Positions 49,721 to 62,460 of a stretch of DNA of 64,000 bases are shown one piece after another. The notes beneath the pieces are model-generated. The model was given only the letters and a program-made list of their open reading frames with translations. It was not told the DNA's origin and made no database searches. The stretch is from Strongylocentrotus purpuratus (taxonomy: Eukaryota > Echinodermata > Echinoidea > Camarodonta > Strongylocentrotidae): the NCBI RefSeq assembly GCF_000002235.5, contig NW_022145604.1, forward strand, positions 675,097 to 739,096, written 5' to 3'. Position 1 is the stretch's first letter; each line of letters begins with the position of its first letter. The translations under genes and the position numbers were made by a program.

Positions 49721-52700
49721 CGCACACTACCTCACCACAAAGTCTGCAGTTCAACCGAAGTTCGATGCACGCAGCGCGCGTAATACCGTTAGTGGAATTC
49801 TTACGTAAGTTTATCCCTTACAATCAATATAGCAAGGTATCAATATACTCTGGGGTTTAGTATCTACAATCCCGATCGGATTCAGGAGACTACTACCAAC
49901 ATCTTTTATATCCCTCTCCAACGAAAAGGATCGAGAACGTATAATTTAAAGGTAGAGATCAGTTCTGGCCAGGCGATTGCATTGTGAAAGAAACGTTGCG
50001 GAATCGATCCGAAAAGGTTGATCATCTAGCATATAAGTATTGGTGTGTACTGCAAGGTTCTGGAATTATCAAAATAATAAGAAATGTGGCCCAGTCTTGG
50101 TAATGTTACAAACACTGTACATAGAAAGCATATTGCTCCGGTTGTCTCATTTTCGCTCGCTGGATGTACATAGCAGACGGCAATCGACGGATTGGACGAC
50201 ACTTGGTAGTGAACTTGTATGTGAGATTGCTTTGCTAAATATAAAATACAAGAACATTTTCCATATCTTTAAGATATGATTGATATCTGATAATTAAACA
50301 GTTATTAAATAAACCTAGCAAACTACATAATAAAATGAAACACTTGGCTTAAAGTAGGGGAGTTTAATGTGGTGCACAATTGCACCCCTCTGTAAATAAA
50401 CGAATAGTCCATGGCGATCATGAATATTCATGTTTTTGCTAATACCTCGGCAAAATGCTTGCCTATACTAAATGGAAAAAATACGGTGGGGGATTAGCTG
50501 AAATGGACATAATGAACCGATCACAACTGATCTATGATAATTCATGCTTGTTATCCTTCGTGTGCTTGACCTATAATCTTACAATCGCTTGGCAAATTGC
50601 GTCCAAAGTTCGACTTGTTCACATGTGTTATATAGGCAATGGCGAGCTAGCGACCTATTTTGACCAAATTACGGTGGGTGACATTCAAAAGTCAATGGGA
50701 CATGAGGGTTCCAATGAAAGAGCTAGTGTCAACGTACGTCGGGCTGGATGTGCTTTTCGTTTAAACAAAAAATGAACTTTTAATGATTTTTGGGGTAAAA
50801 AACAGTAGGCTAACATTATTGGCTGCTGGACTCTGACGATAGGGGGCGTTGTCCAATGAAACTATTCGGAGCCATATGATGTATATGGGACTACGTGACA
50901 CGTGCGCGATATCTATCCGGTCCAGATAGATATAATAATTAACAAATATATCAATTAGTAGGCAATTTCCCGGCAAAATTTGTATCACCACGTATTAGTC
51001 AAAACATATTCTTTCACATGATTCACATGATTGGTAATATGAACTTCCATTTCAATTTTTGAGGGGAGGGGGGCGTTTCCAAAACTGATCTTTACCTTTA
51101 AGAAGGGATTATAGAATAACAATTCGAAGAAAATGAAGGGGGAAAACAAATTAAGAGAGTGGACACCGGATAGATCGTTCATTTTTCAGTTACCACATAA
51201 CGAACCACATTTCATAATATTCTGACAAGTAAACCACGGAGATAATTTGAAAATGTACTTAAACACAAAAAGGATTCACCGCATTAATTAAAATAGAAAA
51301 AAACCACGAAAATTGATCTCAAAGGTAAAACCAGAAATACAATCTACGTGCATGTTGTACATTGAGGAACTTAGGACTGAAAGCAAAATATAGAAGAGAA
51401 ACAAAAAACACTTCTAACAAATGCTTTACTAGTATATAAATAACAAATTATGGGCATACATAATGCAAGAATAGACAATCGCGATAAAACATTTTAAAAA
51501 TTGCTGTATGTTTTTGTTAGTTTTGGACATGTTCATGTATTATGAACGGTTCGTTCGTTCGTGTCTCCTTAGTTCAACGCTCTTTACTGATCGGTTAATA
51601 TCCATCGTCAATTAAAAGTCTCTCTTAAAGAGATATAAACTGAATAACTTCACAATATTTGCTGACAAGATTGTTCGAAATGACAAAACAATACATAGGA
51701 TTTAAATTTACATCACTGCTCCATTAAAATCATTTTAATAATTGTCAGGTCATAATTATTCAAATACGGCATGAAATAAAAGAGAATCCACAAAGAAGTC
51801 GCAAAGCGCGGACAATGAAGGAAAGTCAGAAAGTTCTGATTTTCATGAAAAAATCCCTCTGCACTGTCAACTTTATGGAACTTCCTGAATAACTTTTATG
51901 ATTTTGTGATAACAATTAGAATTGATACACGTACAGGTAAGGTTCAAGCAGGATAATTGGGATACGTGTATTTTCTCCTTACGGACACCGTAGGCCGATT
52001 TACATCATTGTTGTTTATAGTCATCTACGTTCCGTCACAAGAGATGAGCTCGAAAGGGTAATTCGTGTTAATCAACTTGGAAACTTAAACATAAAACGCT
52101 AAAAAACGAAATTTCCCTCACAGCAAGTAACGATATGGGTCAGAAAACTAAAGTCAACTTCGTACTTATTGCGTAAACATTACCTGTTTTTTTTTTAAAT
52201 ATTTTTTACTGATGACTAAATCAAGAAGACGATCTATGTTCTTTTATTGTCTACTTATTTTGCAGACAGCAGGAAGAAAGGTTGTTCGTAATTTAGTCTT
52301 CGAAGTCCAGAGGCTATGTGCACCTAATCTTCTCTTACCCATAGGCTATGCCAAAGCACGCATCAAGAAAAGTAATCGTGATAGGTGCGTTCACATAAGG
52401 AACATTTTGTTGATTTTTAAGTGCAATCGCGTTACTAAACTCATCAGTGATATAAGGATAGTTCATTTCTAAAACAGGCTACATCCGTATAGCAACAGCT
52501 ACACAGTTTCACAGTTTACAGTTAACATTTTCCCGCCCAACAATTTTGTTTTGCTGCACTGTGCGCTGTGTGTGCGTTTCCTATAGTGAATCGGGACTGC
52601 AGTCACAAAACAGGCTAAATGTGGGCCTATATTTAGAGGAAGACAAAAAAACAAAAACATCAATCAACAGAGAAAATAGGGCACCTTCTTTTTTCAAGGG

Positions 52701-55390
52701 GTAATTCTATCGTGTTTAAAAGAGGATCAAGTTCTACTTCGGATCGATAATGAAAAATAGGGGAATCACCCCCAACTTGTTTATTTGTTATTTTGCAGTA
52801 TTTTGGGGAACCTATAACTCTTTAAACGTGGCAGTGAGTTTGAAACATCAGACTTTAGTATGCCCGGCAGACGCAATGGAATAGCAAATATGTTGACAAA
52901 CCCCGTTAAGAAGAATCCCTCAACATTTCACTTTCTCTTTCTTCTTATCGATCTCCCTTGGGACTAGAAAGGTTTCGTTGATAACTTCAATTCAGACGGT
53001 GCGAGGAGGGTGAGGTGAGAATCTCACCAATATATCGACCGACCAAACAAAATGCAAACTTTGAGAAAAACCCGTCGACAAATAAGAAATCTTTCAAGTT
53101 GTCTAGAAAATCTTTTATTTAATGAGAGCATTATTTGTTTTCACCACCCCCGAAATCTTGGGATTTATTGATGAAATATATTCTCTTTACATTGTGACCA
53201 CGCATTTATGTTTTCTGTGATATAGTTCAAGAGAGAAAACATATTTTAGAAATCATAGAATTCCAGTAAATATAATTAACATACCAACAGAAATTGACAT
53301 GCGAAGGAAATCATAATGTTAATGTGTGCATAGTCAAAGGAAAAAAGAGTAGAAAATAATTAGTGATCACAGCGTGCGTTTTCGTTATCGGATTTTATTT
53401 TTTTCCTGATTTTTTACTGCTTCCATTTCTCTTTCCTTTCTTTTAGTAAAAGGGGCTAATTCCCTTTTAACCTACCGTTTATTGGTTATTTTCATTCCAT
53501 CCTTTACCGCGGTGTGTTCTTACATTATTCATGTTATTGATTGTTCGTCCTCAATGTCTAGAGATTCGACCTGTTTCGACTCGCTTCTCAATCACTCGCA
53601 AGTCGATGCGTAACCGATGCATGTATCTCCTTGTTATGTTACGTTCATCGTTCAGTACAAACAATACGCTACAATTACGGAGTGCGGTAACAATCACGTA
53701 ATTCCTATTTCCAGTCTTTCAGTGCTGGCTATTGGCTTATCATGGGTCCAACATTCGAGGTTGAGGGGGGGGGGGGGGGGGACAAAAGAATCTAGGGCGG
53801 GGTAAGGGGTAGTACCCGTAATACTTTTTGAATGAAATATGAATTAATAAGGCCACCATCTAGGGGGATAGGATCGAGTTCTTTCACTTTCCTTTTAGTT
53901 TTGTTCATTCTTTCCATATTTTTGAAAATCTTTATTTTAAGCTTCCCCCTTTCCTATCGTTTTCCACCTACAAAAGGCGTCAAAAACTGAAAAGAGTGTA
54001 TTGGTAAACATCTGGTATTATTCAACGATCTAACAAAAGAAATAAATGCTTTTAAAAACAATTTCATAGGAAAACCTAATGCATTATAAGATCCATCTTG
54101 ATAATGAGATGTTAGGTAATGTGGGTTACTAAAACAATGACTTACGGGAAAGACGTTGATCAGAATATATTTAGGGGCCTACCGCTCAATTTATTTGATT
54201 TTCATAAGCCAATTTCAGACGATGCGATTGAATATCTAGGGTACCCTGGTGATATTAATTCTAAATCCTCCCTCGTGGTCATTGATATGCTTCATAGTGG
54301 TCAGGTTTTTGAAAACAAGAAGTAGGATATACGGAGTGAAAGTGGCTGCACTTTCGGACTGGCTATCTCCGATATGATTGCTGTTTTAAATCTCATTCCT
54401 TTTCACCCTCTGCGCTTCTTTTATTTTCTGTGTATTTATCTCACTGCATTTCCACTCATTCATTCATTTCCGTTGTCTTTGTTTCCCCCACACGGCCATG
54501 ATTGCTTTTTTATTGCAAATTCTTTACATCACAAAAGGAAACCCCAATTTGAGAACGGTGAAAAATGGGAGAGAAAAGAGGAATATTTTTTAAAGAGGAG
54601 GAATACAGAAAAAATAAGAAAGCATGTGGAAGCTATGCGGTGACTGTAGTTAGATGTGTTGAGGGAGGGGGGGGGGGCACGGGGAGTGAAACAGAATAGC
54701 ACATGGTCAAATGGATCTGTGTATAACCCTTTCCAGCCAATGGACAGGAGGGTGGCCACGCCCCTGGTGCCCCTGGTTATATACGCCTTTGCTTCTCTAA
54801 AAAAGATGCGCATCTTAAGAGACCCAGATTTGGTAACCTCTCCACCCGTTGCCAGGTCAAGTGGAATAGAAAAAAGGAGAACCCTAAGGCAGCATTTTCA
54901 TGATGTTTATTTACAAAACACAGTGGTAATGAATGAAAATAATAAAACATAATAAAATTGCCCCAAACCGTTGCATCGTGTGCTTGCTAAGCGGCTTGGC
55001 CGGATCGAAATTATTGCTACGTCTTCTTAAACAGTGTTGTAGAATCATGAATGTGCTAGAAGGGGCGTCCCACTCAAGATTTGCTCTCGATAATCGTGCT
55101 CTTTCAAAGTATTGTCGTGGTGAATTTGAAATCAGCGCTCTCTCGCTTTCACCACGGAACGTCACCTGGAGTGCCCTATTGTAAACATTTTCCTGCTTTA
55201 ATCTAGGTCAGTGTGTATTCAGATACGTAAGGCGTGGGGCCAAGATGGGCCGCATGGCTAAATTAGATTGCGAGAAGGGTATAGTTATTGCATAGGCGGG
55301 GAAGAGGCACTGATAATAGCGATGTTACCCTCGTTGATTTCAAGTGGAAATACAAGTGATCTAGTGCGTTGAGCTCGGGTCGGACACCGA

Positions 55391-55450
55391 ACCAGTGTCG
55401 TAGCGTGGATCCAGATATTGAGGGGTTACCAACACGGGGGGGGGGGGGGC
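55391..55450 (+). mobile_element. hAT-like left terminus
   Basis: CAGTGTCGTAGCGTGGATCC followed by a poly-G run, as in many hAT-like MITE ends. I could not find its right end. Confidence 0.35.
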
Positions 55451-55596
55451 ACCATCTTTGATACTCTGTGGATGAACTGCAGACTTTTAAAGGGGAACAG
55501 CTGGAGATGACGAGGGAAGGGGTTGTAGAATCTCCTTTTCACGTTGCCTACCCTCTCCTCCTTTCTCCTTATCTCTCTCTCTCCGCCCTTTTTTTT

Positions 55597-55627
<31 letters not shown>

Positions 55628-55870
55628 GCCTAATAGTCCACTCCAAATTTTATTAAACCGAAACGGAAATTCTTTTTGCCCAATTGATCGTGAGCCCGGC
55701 AGCCACTGAGCAGCGCCAGATCGACGTTGCTCTATCCCTTATTGTTGAACGCCAAACAAGGTAGCAACAACTCCCATCTTTTAACGTCTTTTGGTATGAC
55801 GCGGCCGGGGTTCGAACCCACGACCTCCCGGTTGTGAGGCGGACGCTCTACTGACTGAGCCAACACTCCA
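55597..55870 (-). mobile_element. tRNA-derived SINE (minus strand)
   Basis: Reading the minus strand: a tRNA-like head with A box TGGCTCAGTCAGTAGAGCG and B box GGGTTCGAACCCC (complement of 55807-55819), a body of about 180 bases, and an (ATT)n tail (55597-55626 on the + strand). A truncated copy of its 3' part is at 36420-36510. An open frame over it is incidental. It lies in intron 2. Confidence 0.85.
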
Positions 55871-56740
55871 TGTAATTGAGTGAACATGCACCCCATGTGC
55901 CCCATGCTTCTTTGTAGGTACACCACTGTTTTGAACACTTCCTAAATGTCAGTTGTTATAAAACAGAAGAATTCACCGAGAACCGAGACTTCTCTATTTG
56001 ATATCGATCGTTAATTTGTTTGCACTTGATAAAAGCCTGACCAACTTTCGTATAACCCCTTTTATGTAACAAGGCATCCATAATCGAAATATAAAATAAA
56101 AACAACAACAAACTTTAACTCATATACTCTAAGGTGGAATACATTTCGATCTGGCTATCAACGTAATTTGGCCGTTCGAAATGTTTACCACCTTCCATTT
56201 TGTAATAGATCACGCAGCTTGCTGAGAAGCCACAGGGCTTTAAACTCTAAACTTTAAACATTACTGAAGTTAATGCCTTTCTTGAACTAAGCAGACGTTA
56301 TAGTACACTGAACATGCCCGAAACATATTTCCAGTCCTCTCATCCGCCGCCATTTAACAATCTTTCATTTTAGCATAGGACTAGGTAAAGGTGTATCAGA
56401 ACGACAGTTCTTCAAGCTTATACCTATTGTCCGGTTTTTTCTAGTCCGCCTACATCATTGATTTATTGCCGTTGAAAGGGTTTGTGTGCATTTTTTCAAC
56501 TTGCGCTTTGAAAAAGACAACCTCTCATACAATCCTGCAGGATCGGTTTTTGTTATTGAAATCGTCGGTGTTTTCACATCTTCTATAGATCATAATACGA
56601 TGTACATTAGTACTGCAGAATTAAAAGGCGTCTTATACAGTAGTTGGGGTTGCTCAACACCCACCCACCCCCTTCCTCCTACCACGATATAAATAAGTTA
56701 TTCCCCCCCCCCTCTCCATTGTTTGTCTTCCAAATTCCTT

Positions 56741-56774
56741 CGCTCTCTCTGTCTCTCTCTCTCTCTCTCTCACA
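56741..56774. repeat. (CT)n microsatellite
   Basis: Pyrimidine run in the 3' part of intron 2, about 320 bases before the exon 3 acceptor. Confidence 0.9.
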
Positions 56775-56855
56775 CTCTTTCTTTCACCACCCTCACCCCC
56801 GTATCATTTGCACACGGCCAAAAATCCTTCTAATCTTTCTTCTCTTAATCTAACC

Positions 56856-57050
56856 CATCATCATCATAAACTTCAGGTGGCGCTGTAAAGCACTGCTGTG
56901 GTCTTCACGAGAGCAAGCCATGCAACTCTTTCACCTGCCATTTGTGTTGCACCTTTCATTCCTTGTCCAGACACTTTCTTGATATCATCAGTCTAAGATA
57001 TTGGTGGACTTCCTCTATCCCGTTTTCCTTCGAATGCTCCTTGCAGTATT
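56856..57050 (-). mobile_element. LINE 3' relic next to exon 3
   Basis: Matches 15046-15240 with few changes, including the same (TGA)n tail orientation. It is the last 180 or so bases of the same minus-strand LINE family, 5'-truncated. It ends 40 bases before the acceptor AG of exon 3, so it replaces much of the natural intron end. Confidence 0.85.
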
Positions 57051-57091
57051 AATCTTACCCAAGGCTTTTAAATGTTCATTTTCTGATACAG

Positions 57092-57708
57092 GTTCTGCGT
57101 GTGCAGCCGTACCTACTGCGATCTACTTCGACGTGGCACAGTTCGGTGACGCCTTAGTCTGTATTGACATATGGCCCCGCCCTGAAATCCTTTACCCTGG
57201 CTACGCCATCTATGGCATGGTCGCCCTCTACCTCGTGCCTCTCACCATCATCTGTGTCTGCTACAGCATCATGCTCAGGAAACTATGGCAACGCGTCTCG
57301 CCTGGGGAGCAAACTAACAACGCTCAGGCGTTGATGGCGCTGCAGCAAAAACGCAAGATTACTCGGATGATCATGGTGGTCGTGTTACTGTTTGCTCTGT
57401 GCTGGCTGCCTCTGTACATCTTCACCACGTGGTTTCGGTTGGATCGTAACTTCCCAAAGAACAATGGCACCTATTTCTTCAAAGTGTTCGCCCATATGCT
57501 CTCATACGCGAACTCGTGCGTGAACCCGTTCGTGTATGCATTCTTGGGCGAGAACTTCAGACGATATTTCAAGAAGGCGTTCCCTCTGTGTTTCAAGAAG
57601 AAGGATGGAAGCGGAAACTCAACTAGAACCGAGCCGATACCGACGGCTCATCAAAGAGTAGCCGACGGGGAAAGGACTCAAAATAACAGATCAGCGATAG
57701 TGAGATAA
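57092..57708 (+). CDS. Kisspeptin-receptor-like GPCR, exon 3 (residues 171-375)
   Basis: Last coding exon, acceptor TGATACAG, with the split codon 171 (Gly) completed here and a TAA stop at 57706-57708. It holds the end of TM4, extracellular loop 2 with the disulfide partner C194, TM5 (about 206-233, P220), a third intracellular loop rich in K/R/Q, TM6 (about 258-284, CWLP at 274-277), extracellular loop 3 with a sequon at N295, and TM7 (about 298-322) with NSCVNPFVY (NPxxY at 315-319). Helix 8 follows (FRRYFKKAF), then a likely palmitoylated C337. The short polar C-tail has several Ser/Thr for kinase and arrestin control and no further domain. Overall length suits a peptide GPCR. No frameshift or missing key residue is seen, so the gene looks functional. 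Which ligand it binds cannot be read from sequence. Confidence 0.93.
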
Positions 57709-58704
57709 GAATTTTATAAAAGCTTCTCTGTTTATGATCTTTAATATTATTTCGATTAAGTCGTAAATATTCCCATCGTTATTTTATCACTAATCGTGTC
57801 TCGTCCGTGAATATAAGGTATCATATCGAACTGAATGCATGAGCTCACAAGAGTGGGTTATGAATCCATGGTTTAAACTTCGTTAAGCGTAGTAAACGCA
57901 TGTGCCCAAGTACAATGAACGGACAATATACACTTCTGAGCGCTTATGTACACTTACATAAGAACCAGTTGAAGGTTAATTCATGGTTGTTTAGATGATG
58001 GGTTACATTCAAACCCCTTTGTGTGAATTCGATCCAATGTTTAACAGTATTAACATGGATGGTTATTTAATCATTTAGATGTGTATTGCCACGATATGTA
58101 GAATCAAAATTTCAAACTTTGCTTAGTTGGACTCGGCACCCAGCTTGAAACATTTGGCACTCTATCAACTGTTCAGAGTGGACAATATTTAAATGCATGA
58201 AGTTAGTGCATTTGGTTAGTAAACGCGAGTATTATCAAACGCGGTAAAGTACTTACTTAAATAGCACCTTGATTGCATATTCATAGAGTCATTCCCCAAA
58301 ACATTGTATTTTAATATATTTTACGTATGTATTTTTGTACATTTTTTGTTCATGTATGATGCAGATATATACTTTTATAAACTGACATACATTATGTGGA
58401 AAGAAACATCCTCATTCCCTCTTTATACAAATAATGTAGTCAGTTTCATAATATTGAATAGGTATAACATAAATTATATATATTTATACAACACCTACGT
58501 GGATCCCTGTCATTTGATTGGAGGATTGTTGGTCACATGATATTCAATAGATGGTATATTGCACGGTCGTTCATTTTTGGTTATATGCAGACTGCGTACC
58601 TCTCTGCCGTGCGCGCGCGTATCCCTGCGTGTATCTGACGCGAAGGCAATCTGAATGTAATCGAGAAGGCTTGAATCCAACTTGAATTTATCTTTAATAT
58701 AAGG

Positions 58705-58710
58705 AATAAA
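58705..58710 (+). terminator. Candidate polyadenylation signal for the GPCR
   Basis: A canonical AATAAA about 1 kb after the stop codon, the first perfect one I noticed on this strand in the 3' flank. It lies just before the long palindrome at 58753. A variant hexamer nearer the stop may be used instead. Confidence 0.3.
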
Positions 58711-58752
58711 GCATAATTTGTTGATTAACGTTCTATTAGATCTTCTTCGATG

Positions 58753-58930
58753 TTGTATAAACCAAATAATGAATGTTTTTCATTCGTTCAATGGTGCGAA
58801 TATTTTCATTCGTTGAAAGATGATCATTAATTCTATTCAATGGAATTCCATTCAATAGAATGTTAATCTTTCAACTCATGAAAATATTCGCACTATTGAA
58901 CTCATAACCATTCATTATTTGTATAATAAC
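58753..58930. repeat. Long imperfect palindrome
   Basis: Arms of about 80 bases centred at 58845/58846 (GGAATTCC). Matched blocks include GCGAATATTTTCATTCGTTG against CAACTCATGAAAATATTCGC and AATAATGAATG against CATTCATTATT. It would fold into a long hairpin. Possibly a small foldback MITE. Confidence 0.75.
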
Positions 58931-59825
58931 ACGCCTTATGTACATTCGTAATCCCATATATTTGTGTTAATGGGGATTTCCAGCAAATATCCAATTATTT
59001 TCATTTGATACATTTAGCTGGTCAAAACAACTTCTTCACGCTTTAAACCAGTATTAATAGACAGAGGCAGATTGGGGTTTCTCGAGCTAGGGTGTATTCC
59101 TGCATCACGTTGCTGGTTTAAAGATTCACCTTGACGAACCAAACATGAAACCCAATCGACCACCGAATCACGCTTACCCCATATATACGATACAAAGTCA
59201 ATTCTTGTCACCTGTGTCGGGTATTAACCTGCTATGACTATCATAGCAATCTATGTATGAGTAAGGTATTAGTAAGAGTAAGGTTACAAGACACTGGGGA
59301 GTTCTTGCGGATCGGCGGTTGTCCGTATTAAAGCATTAAGGTTAGTAGGACCATTAGCCTATTTAGAATGACCGAGGTCCCATGTGGGGAGGTTTCGATG
59401 GCGAATAAAGATGATATGACAGTGTGGAGTGTGGCCGAGATGGTGAGAAATTCATCAGAGTATAACGAGCGAGTGTAAAGTGTGGTGTTTTATACGACGG
59501 AGCGAGATGGACACAAGTCAAGCGTGAGAATGAAAGAAAGGAAGAAACAAACAAAAGAATGAAAGAAAGAGGGAAAGAAAGATGAAAAAAAAAAAAAAAG
59601 GAATATGCTTGTGTGGGTTGGTGGTGTTCTAGATGTGCGAGGGTGCGCATGCGAGTGTGTGTGCAAGAGGAAGATGAAGAGAGAACGATAAAGATAACGA
59701 TATAGAGAGATGTTATGAGAGAGATATAGAGAGTGAGAGACAGAGCAGAGGAATTGAGACTTCAAAGAAAAAGAGGGGGAGAGACAAAATGAACGGTGGA
59801 AATAATAGAAACATATATGGGGATG

Positions 59826-59882
59826 TGGAGAGAGAGAGGGAGAGAGAGAGGGAGAGAGAGAGAGAGAGAGGGGGTGAGAGAG
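59826..59882. repeat. (GA)n microsatellite
   Basis: GA run with GGGA interruptions. Confidence 0.9.
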
Positions 59883-62037
59883 GCGGTGAGAAATATAATT
59901 AAGCTTGACATTTTTTTTAACTCAACGGAACAATTTAAGATAATATTAAGCTAAATAGAAATCTTAGAAAGATAATGAATAGAATCCTGCCTGTAGCGAG
60001 AGATTACAAAACAAATTAATAGTTTAATCAATAGCATTTCATGAGCTTGAGCTACGATAATAGATTTACTTCACTATCAGCTTGTTAAATCGTTAGTCGA
60101 TTTTTAAACGGTAAATGATGGTGCTGAAAAAATGGTATTTAAAAAAAAACAGAGGCCTATGTTTTGGCTAGCCCCCCCCCCCCGGTAATACATTTTCCTT
60201 CTAAACTTGGGCTAGAGATCGAATGAGAGTTGGAAACGATCTTTTTTGTCTACGTTTTATAAATCCCCTGGTACCACTAAAAGTTGGCTTTGCAGCTACA
60301 CTTCTGTTTGAATGTTCGCAAATCGGAAAATGTGCATACAATATGATACAAAATAAAAATGAACTGAAAATGAAAACCATGGGACATGTTTTATATGCCA
60401 TAGATTCCATAGGGGTTTTCATGTTTTGCCGTGCCCGTTAATTTTTGTTTAGTGTGGTCATTAAATTTGGGAGGAAATGACGGTTTTAATTCGTAATTCT
60501 GGAGTAAGAGTGTATTTGGAAGATTTACTGCAACAAGATATCATGGCGATAACACTTTATAATATCAAACACAGACTGTAAAATCATGGTGCCTATCTCG
60601 AATTCTACGCGACAGATAATTGTACATAACATTATATTTACCATTGTGTATTGTGATCTATGTCTACGATATAAATAAAAACTAATAGGGCTAACCCTAA
60701 TTTATTTTGCCTCTGTTTTCTGTTGATGTCCCTCTCATGTGCGCGATCGTTAGCAGTGAAAGGTTGTGTTAATTTGAGCAGGGAGGTAATAGAGAAGGAG
60801 TGGAAACTCTTGTAATTTATTCAAACGCATGCGTGAGTTTTAAGCGTATCCATGGGATGTGTAACATTCCACTTGGCTTTGAAGTTCCATGCTCCGAACC
60901 GCGCTTCCACTGCGGGGAATTTCTGAGGTCAGGCACCAGTTTCACATTACCGCAAAATTTCAATGTAAATAAGAAACTGTGTATAGGGGTTGTATTGGGA
61001 ATAGTGCATCAAACGGTTTTTCAAATTTAGCATTCCGTCATTCCTATAATTTGTGTGCCAGAGTTGGTAAAAGGAAAATTACATCCTGACAAAAACTCAA
61101 TATTTTAGGATAATCCGATTATTTTCGCACATTTGCATGCTTTAATGTGCCGTCATTTAATCCATGATTTACAATCTTCGATAACTTTAAGTTTGTTAAT
61201 GCGTGCTATTTGTGTTTGACGTGTGTAGTTGGACAAAATTATGAAATTACAAACGTATGTGTTCGCTTGTTCAACTCATTACACATTCATAAATTGATAA
61301 GAAATCATTGAAAAGGACAGAGAACCATTGCTGAGATACCATTTTCTTTTGTAGGTATTCTAAATCCTGATATTTCATGCGTCTTTTATCTCACCACTGG
61401 TCAACAGTTGCAGATTAGCGCTTTTCAGCGGATTTTCGGCGGCTTGGAGCATGGGATCAAGGAGAGCGGCTTAATTTAACTCCTTTTCTATCACGTCCCT
61501 GATATGAGCAGGATTAAAGGGCGAGAAAGACGGAGAGAAAAAGAGTGAAAGAAAGAAGAAAAAGAAGTACGGTGATAAATAAAAATAGAGAGAGAGAGAG
61601 AGAAAGAAAGAGATTGAATGGGAGGCGGTTGGGGATGGTGGAAAAATAGAGAGAAAAAAAAGGGAGAATTAAAGAGGCGGTAGATGGTTAGAGAGGGGGA
61701 GAGCAAGAAAGAAATAAAGAAAGGATTACAGATACGGGAGATAGATAGATAGGTACAGAGAGAGAGAGAGAGAGAGAGAATTTGGGATGAATAAAAAGAG
61801 GAAGCTGAGTGTGGTGATAATGCTCAAGACGAAGAATAAACAGAACACAGAAAGACAGAAAGAATTGAGGAGGAAGAAATGTTGTTCTGCATCTTGGTTA
61901 TCATTCTCTTCCCTTACTGTCGGTGAGCCTCTATCACTAAGGTTTGAGGTCAAAACACCATCAATCAGTGGTTCAAATGAGAGCGCGGCTTGATTCCACT
62001 CCTTCTCTATCACCTCCCTGATTTGGGCGGAATTAAA

Positions 62038-62173
62038 TAATAATAATAATAATAATAATAGTTCGTCCTTATATAGCGCATATCAGGATCGCAGGCCCTC
62101 TCAATGCGCTTTACAGATATATATTATTACCCCGGTCATCGGATTCATGCTTACCCGCACACAAGGTATACAC
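62038..62173. mobile_element. Short SINE-like insertion with ATTAAA duplication
   Basis: Begins with (TAA)n, then TATATAGCGCATATC and AATGCGCTTTACAG, a common SINE 3' pattern in inverted orientation. It is flanked by ATTAAA at 62032-62037 and 62174-62179. Unit 1 of the duplication keeps the uninterrupted site (GGATTAAAGGGCGAG near 61512). Confidence 0.75.
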
Positions 62174-62228
62174 ATTAAAGAGCGAGAAAGAAGGAGAGCA
62201 AGAGAGTGAAAGAAATAAGTATAGTGAT

Positions 62229-62267
<39 letters not shown>

Positions 62268-62340
62268 AATAGAATGGGAGATGGTCGGAGAGAGAGAGAG
62301 AAAAAAAAAGGATTAAATATACGGGAGATAGATAGATACA

Positions 62341-62429
62341 AAGAGAGAGAGAGAGAGAGAAAGAGATAGAATGGGAGATGGTTGGAGAGATAGAGAGACT
62401 CTCTCTCTCTCCAACCATCTCCCATTCTA

Positions 62430-62460
<31 letters not shown>
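62341..62460. repeat. Near-perfect GA/CT palindrome
   Basis: The left arm has GATAGAATGGGAGATGGTTG and the right arm its complement, each arm close to 58 bases, meeting at about 62399. Cruciform-prone. Confidence 0.85.

Larger units (their letters stand above)
49069..57091 (+). other. Intron 2 of the GPCR (8,023 bp)
   Basis: Phase-1 GT-AG intron. After the donor there is a GGGA-rich tract (about 49099-49130) and a long poly-G run (49165-49187). It then holds a partial TTAA MITE (49230-49358), a CT/CA microsatellite (49571-49720), a minus-strand tRNA-derived SINE (55597-55870), a CT run (56741-56774) and a LINE 3' relic (56856-57050) close to the acceptor. The stretch 49800-55380 shows no gene or clear repeat apart from a few poly-G runs. 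Confidence 0.88.
57709..61462. other. 3' flank of the GPCR; no further gene
   Basis: Contains the candidate polyadenylation signal, the long palindrome at 58753-58930, a purine-rich stretch (59520-59760), a (GA)n run (59826-59882) and a poly-C run near 60172. Open frames are short and without motifs. Confidence 0.5.

Noticed and set aside
50455..50775. 106-codon frame in intron 2 as an extra exon or nested gene
   Set aside because: No family similarity that I can see, and no need for it in the receptor, whose exons 2 and 3 join in frame.
55790..55870. A true tRNA gene on the minus strand
   Set aside because: A and B boxes are good, but the sequence continues into a SINE body with an (ATT)n tail and a truncated copy elsewhere; the anticodon stem is poor.
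57001..57091. Treating the open frame before exon 3 as normal coding sequence
   Set aside because: Its first part is LINE-derived; the receptor alignment through TM4 works from 57092. It is kept only as a possible cryptic splice variant.
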